A stretch of 64,000 nucleotides of DNA from Jejubacter sp036620675 (GTDB lineage: Bacteria; Pseudomonadota; Gammaproteobacteria; Enterobacterales; Enterobacteriaceae): assembly GCA_036620675.1 (NCBI GenBank), contig JAZHEE010000019.1; one strand, given 5' to 3'. The notes beneath the pieces are model-generated. The model was not told where the DNA came from. It did not search any database and saw only the letters and a program-made list of their open reading frames with translations. The translations under genes and the position numbers were made by a program. This document shows, piece by piece, positions 63,288 through 64,000 of the stretch (position 1 is its first letter; every line of letters starts with the position of its first letter).

Positions 63288-63339
63288 ATGAAATGCCGTT
63301 CAGGCGGAATGAAATGCCATTAAGCGGGAATGAATGGCC
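63288..63339 (-). promoter_or_regulatory. Three YpdB-type boxes upstream of yhjX
   Basis: On the minus strand GGCATTTCAT occurs at 63318-63309 and at 63297-63288, separated by exactly 11 bp. A degenerate third copy, GGCCATTCAT (63339-63330), precedes the pair with another 11-bp gap. The E. coli YpdB motif is GGCATTTCAT-N11-GGCATTTCAT. The boxes lie 85-136 bp upstream of the yhjX ATG. Confidence 0.85.
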
Positions 63340-63594
63340 GCACCACCGATCGCCCGGCAAAAAAGTGAGTGGCCACTTTCGCTTTATGCCCTGTAAATAA
63401 AGGCACTAATAATTACAAAAAGGCATATGATGATTAACATTCCAGCGCCTTTTTTAACAAAACCCCGATGCGTCGTTGCATCATTTACGGGATAGCCGCT
63501 TTCCGTCCTCCCTGGTAAATGGGGTCAAAAGTAAGTAAGCGCCAACTTTATATTTCCTTCGTCGCCTCATCGCGATCCGGTCGACAAAATTTTA

Positions 63595-63962
63595 GGTTCA
63601 TCGTGGATTAGCGTGGAGTGTTCGAAAGCGGAAACAAAAAACCGGCAGAATCTGATGATGCGGTGGGCTGTTCCGTTCATTGGCGGGAAACTCCCTCTCC
63701 CTTCAGGGTGTACGTTCCAGGGTGAGGGTGACAGGTGGCTCCGGCGCCCTGTTTCAGAACAGAAGCGGCGGAACATAGCGATGCGGTGGGCTGTTCCGTT
63801 CATTGCCGGGAAACTCCCTCTCCCGTTTCGGGAGAGGGCCAGGTGAGGGTGACAGGTGGCTCCGGCGCCCGGTTTCAGAACAGAAACGGCAGAATATGAC
63901 GATGCGGTGGGCTGTCCGTTCACTGCCGGGAAACTCCCTCTCCCGTTTCGGGTGTACGGTCC
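63595..63962. repeat. Second 122-bp tandem array, inverted relative to the first
   Basis: It begins GGTTCATCGTGGATTAGCG (63595-63613), the inverse of the flank closing the array at 49 kb, then three units whose GGTGGGCTGT anchors start at 63662, 63785 and 63906 (about 122 bp apart). Unit 2 has the hairpin CCCTCTCCCG/CGGGAGAGGG. Units 1 and 3 are broken at the stem by a GGGTGTACG(T/G)TCC sequence. Open frames through it are artefacts of the repeat. Before it, 63340-63594 shows no gene. Confidence 0.85.
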
Positions 63963-64000
63963 GGGGACATAGTGAACACTTGTTCGGGGACATGGTAGAC
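63940..64000. mobile_element. Possible insertion-sequence end at the window edge
   Basis: The third repeat unit stops being repeat-like at about 63950 and runs into GGTGTACGGTCCGGGGACAT and then TTGTTCGGGGACATGGTAGA. The internal near-repeat CGGGGACATAGT / CGGGGACATGGT is of the kind found at ends of IS21- or IS481-like elements. No transposase is visible before the window ends. Confidence 0.35.

Noticed and set aside
63567..63993. Open frames of 77-118 aa through the second array
   Set aside because: They translate the 122-bp repeat (recurring NG(T/R)AHR and EREFPG stretches), a known source of spurious hypothetical proteins.

Overview
The window is chromosomal DNA of a GC-rich member of the Enterobacteriaceae. 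Its backbone is collinear with the Escherichia coli 78-80 min region: pitA-uspB-uspA-rsmJ-prlC-rlmJ-gor, then yhjC-yhjD-yhjE-yhjG-kdgK-yhjJ-dctA-pdeK, the two divergent cellulose operons bcsRQABZC and bcsEFG, dppABCDF, tRNA-Pro(CGG), eptB and yhjX. Most backbone proteins look close to their E. coli counterparts as I remember them. The genus cannot be fixed from the window alone. I see no prophage, plasmid, CRISPR array, rRNA or classical defence system.

Differences from E. coli sit in discrete slots. (1) Between uspA and rsmJ, where E. coli has dtpB, there is a STAS-less SulP anion permease. (2) Between prlC and rlmJ lies a 270-bp MITE-like element with 20-bp perfect terminal inverted repeats. 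(3) Between gor and yhjC, where E. coli K-12 carries the arsenic and acid-fitness genes, there is a 12.5-kb accessory set: a LysR/SDR pair around a perfect operator, two paralogous secreted paraoxonase-like beta-propellers, a MarR-GNAT fusion, a LacI-controlled nucleoside hydrolase operon with two phased operators, yjiR/yjiS-like genes, a BOF protein and a second SDR. (4) pdeH is absent between yhjG and kdgK. (5) Between bcsG and dppF there is a structured repeat region, a 122-bp tandem array and a large autotransporter. (6) Between eptB and yhjX there is a small alarmone-hydrolase-like HD protein. (7) The last 400 bp hold a second 122-bp array in inverted orientation, running into a possible insertion-sequence end.

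Functionally, the largest block is the cellulose machinery: BcsA/B synthase, BcsC outer-membrane pore, BcsZ endoglucanase, BcsE/F/G activation and phosphoethanolamine modification, with PdeK next door. bcsQ carries an in-frame TGA at codon 68, at a position that is Trp in E. coli BcsQ, so cellulose export is probably impaired unless this is a sequencing error. The dpp operon encodes dipeptide uptake, with an ERIC element inserted upstream of the dppA leader. Several regulatory sites can be read directly: paired LacI-type operators, a KdgR-like box at kdgK, and three equally spaced YpdB-type boxes at yhjX.
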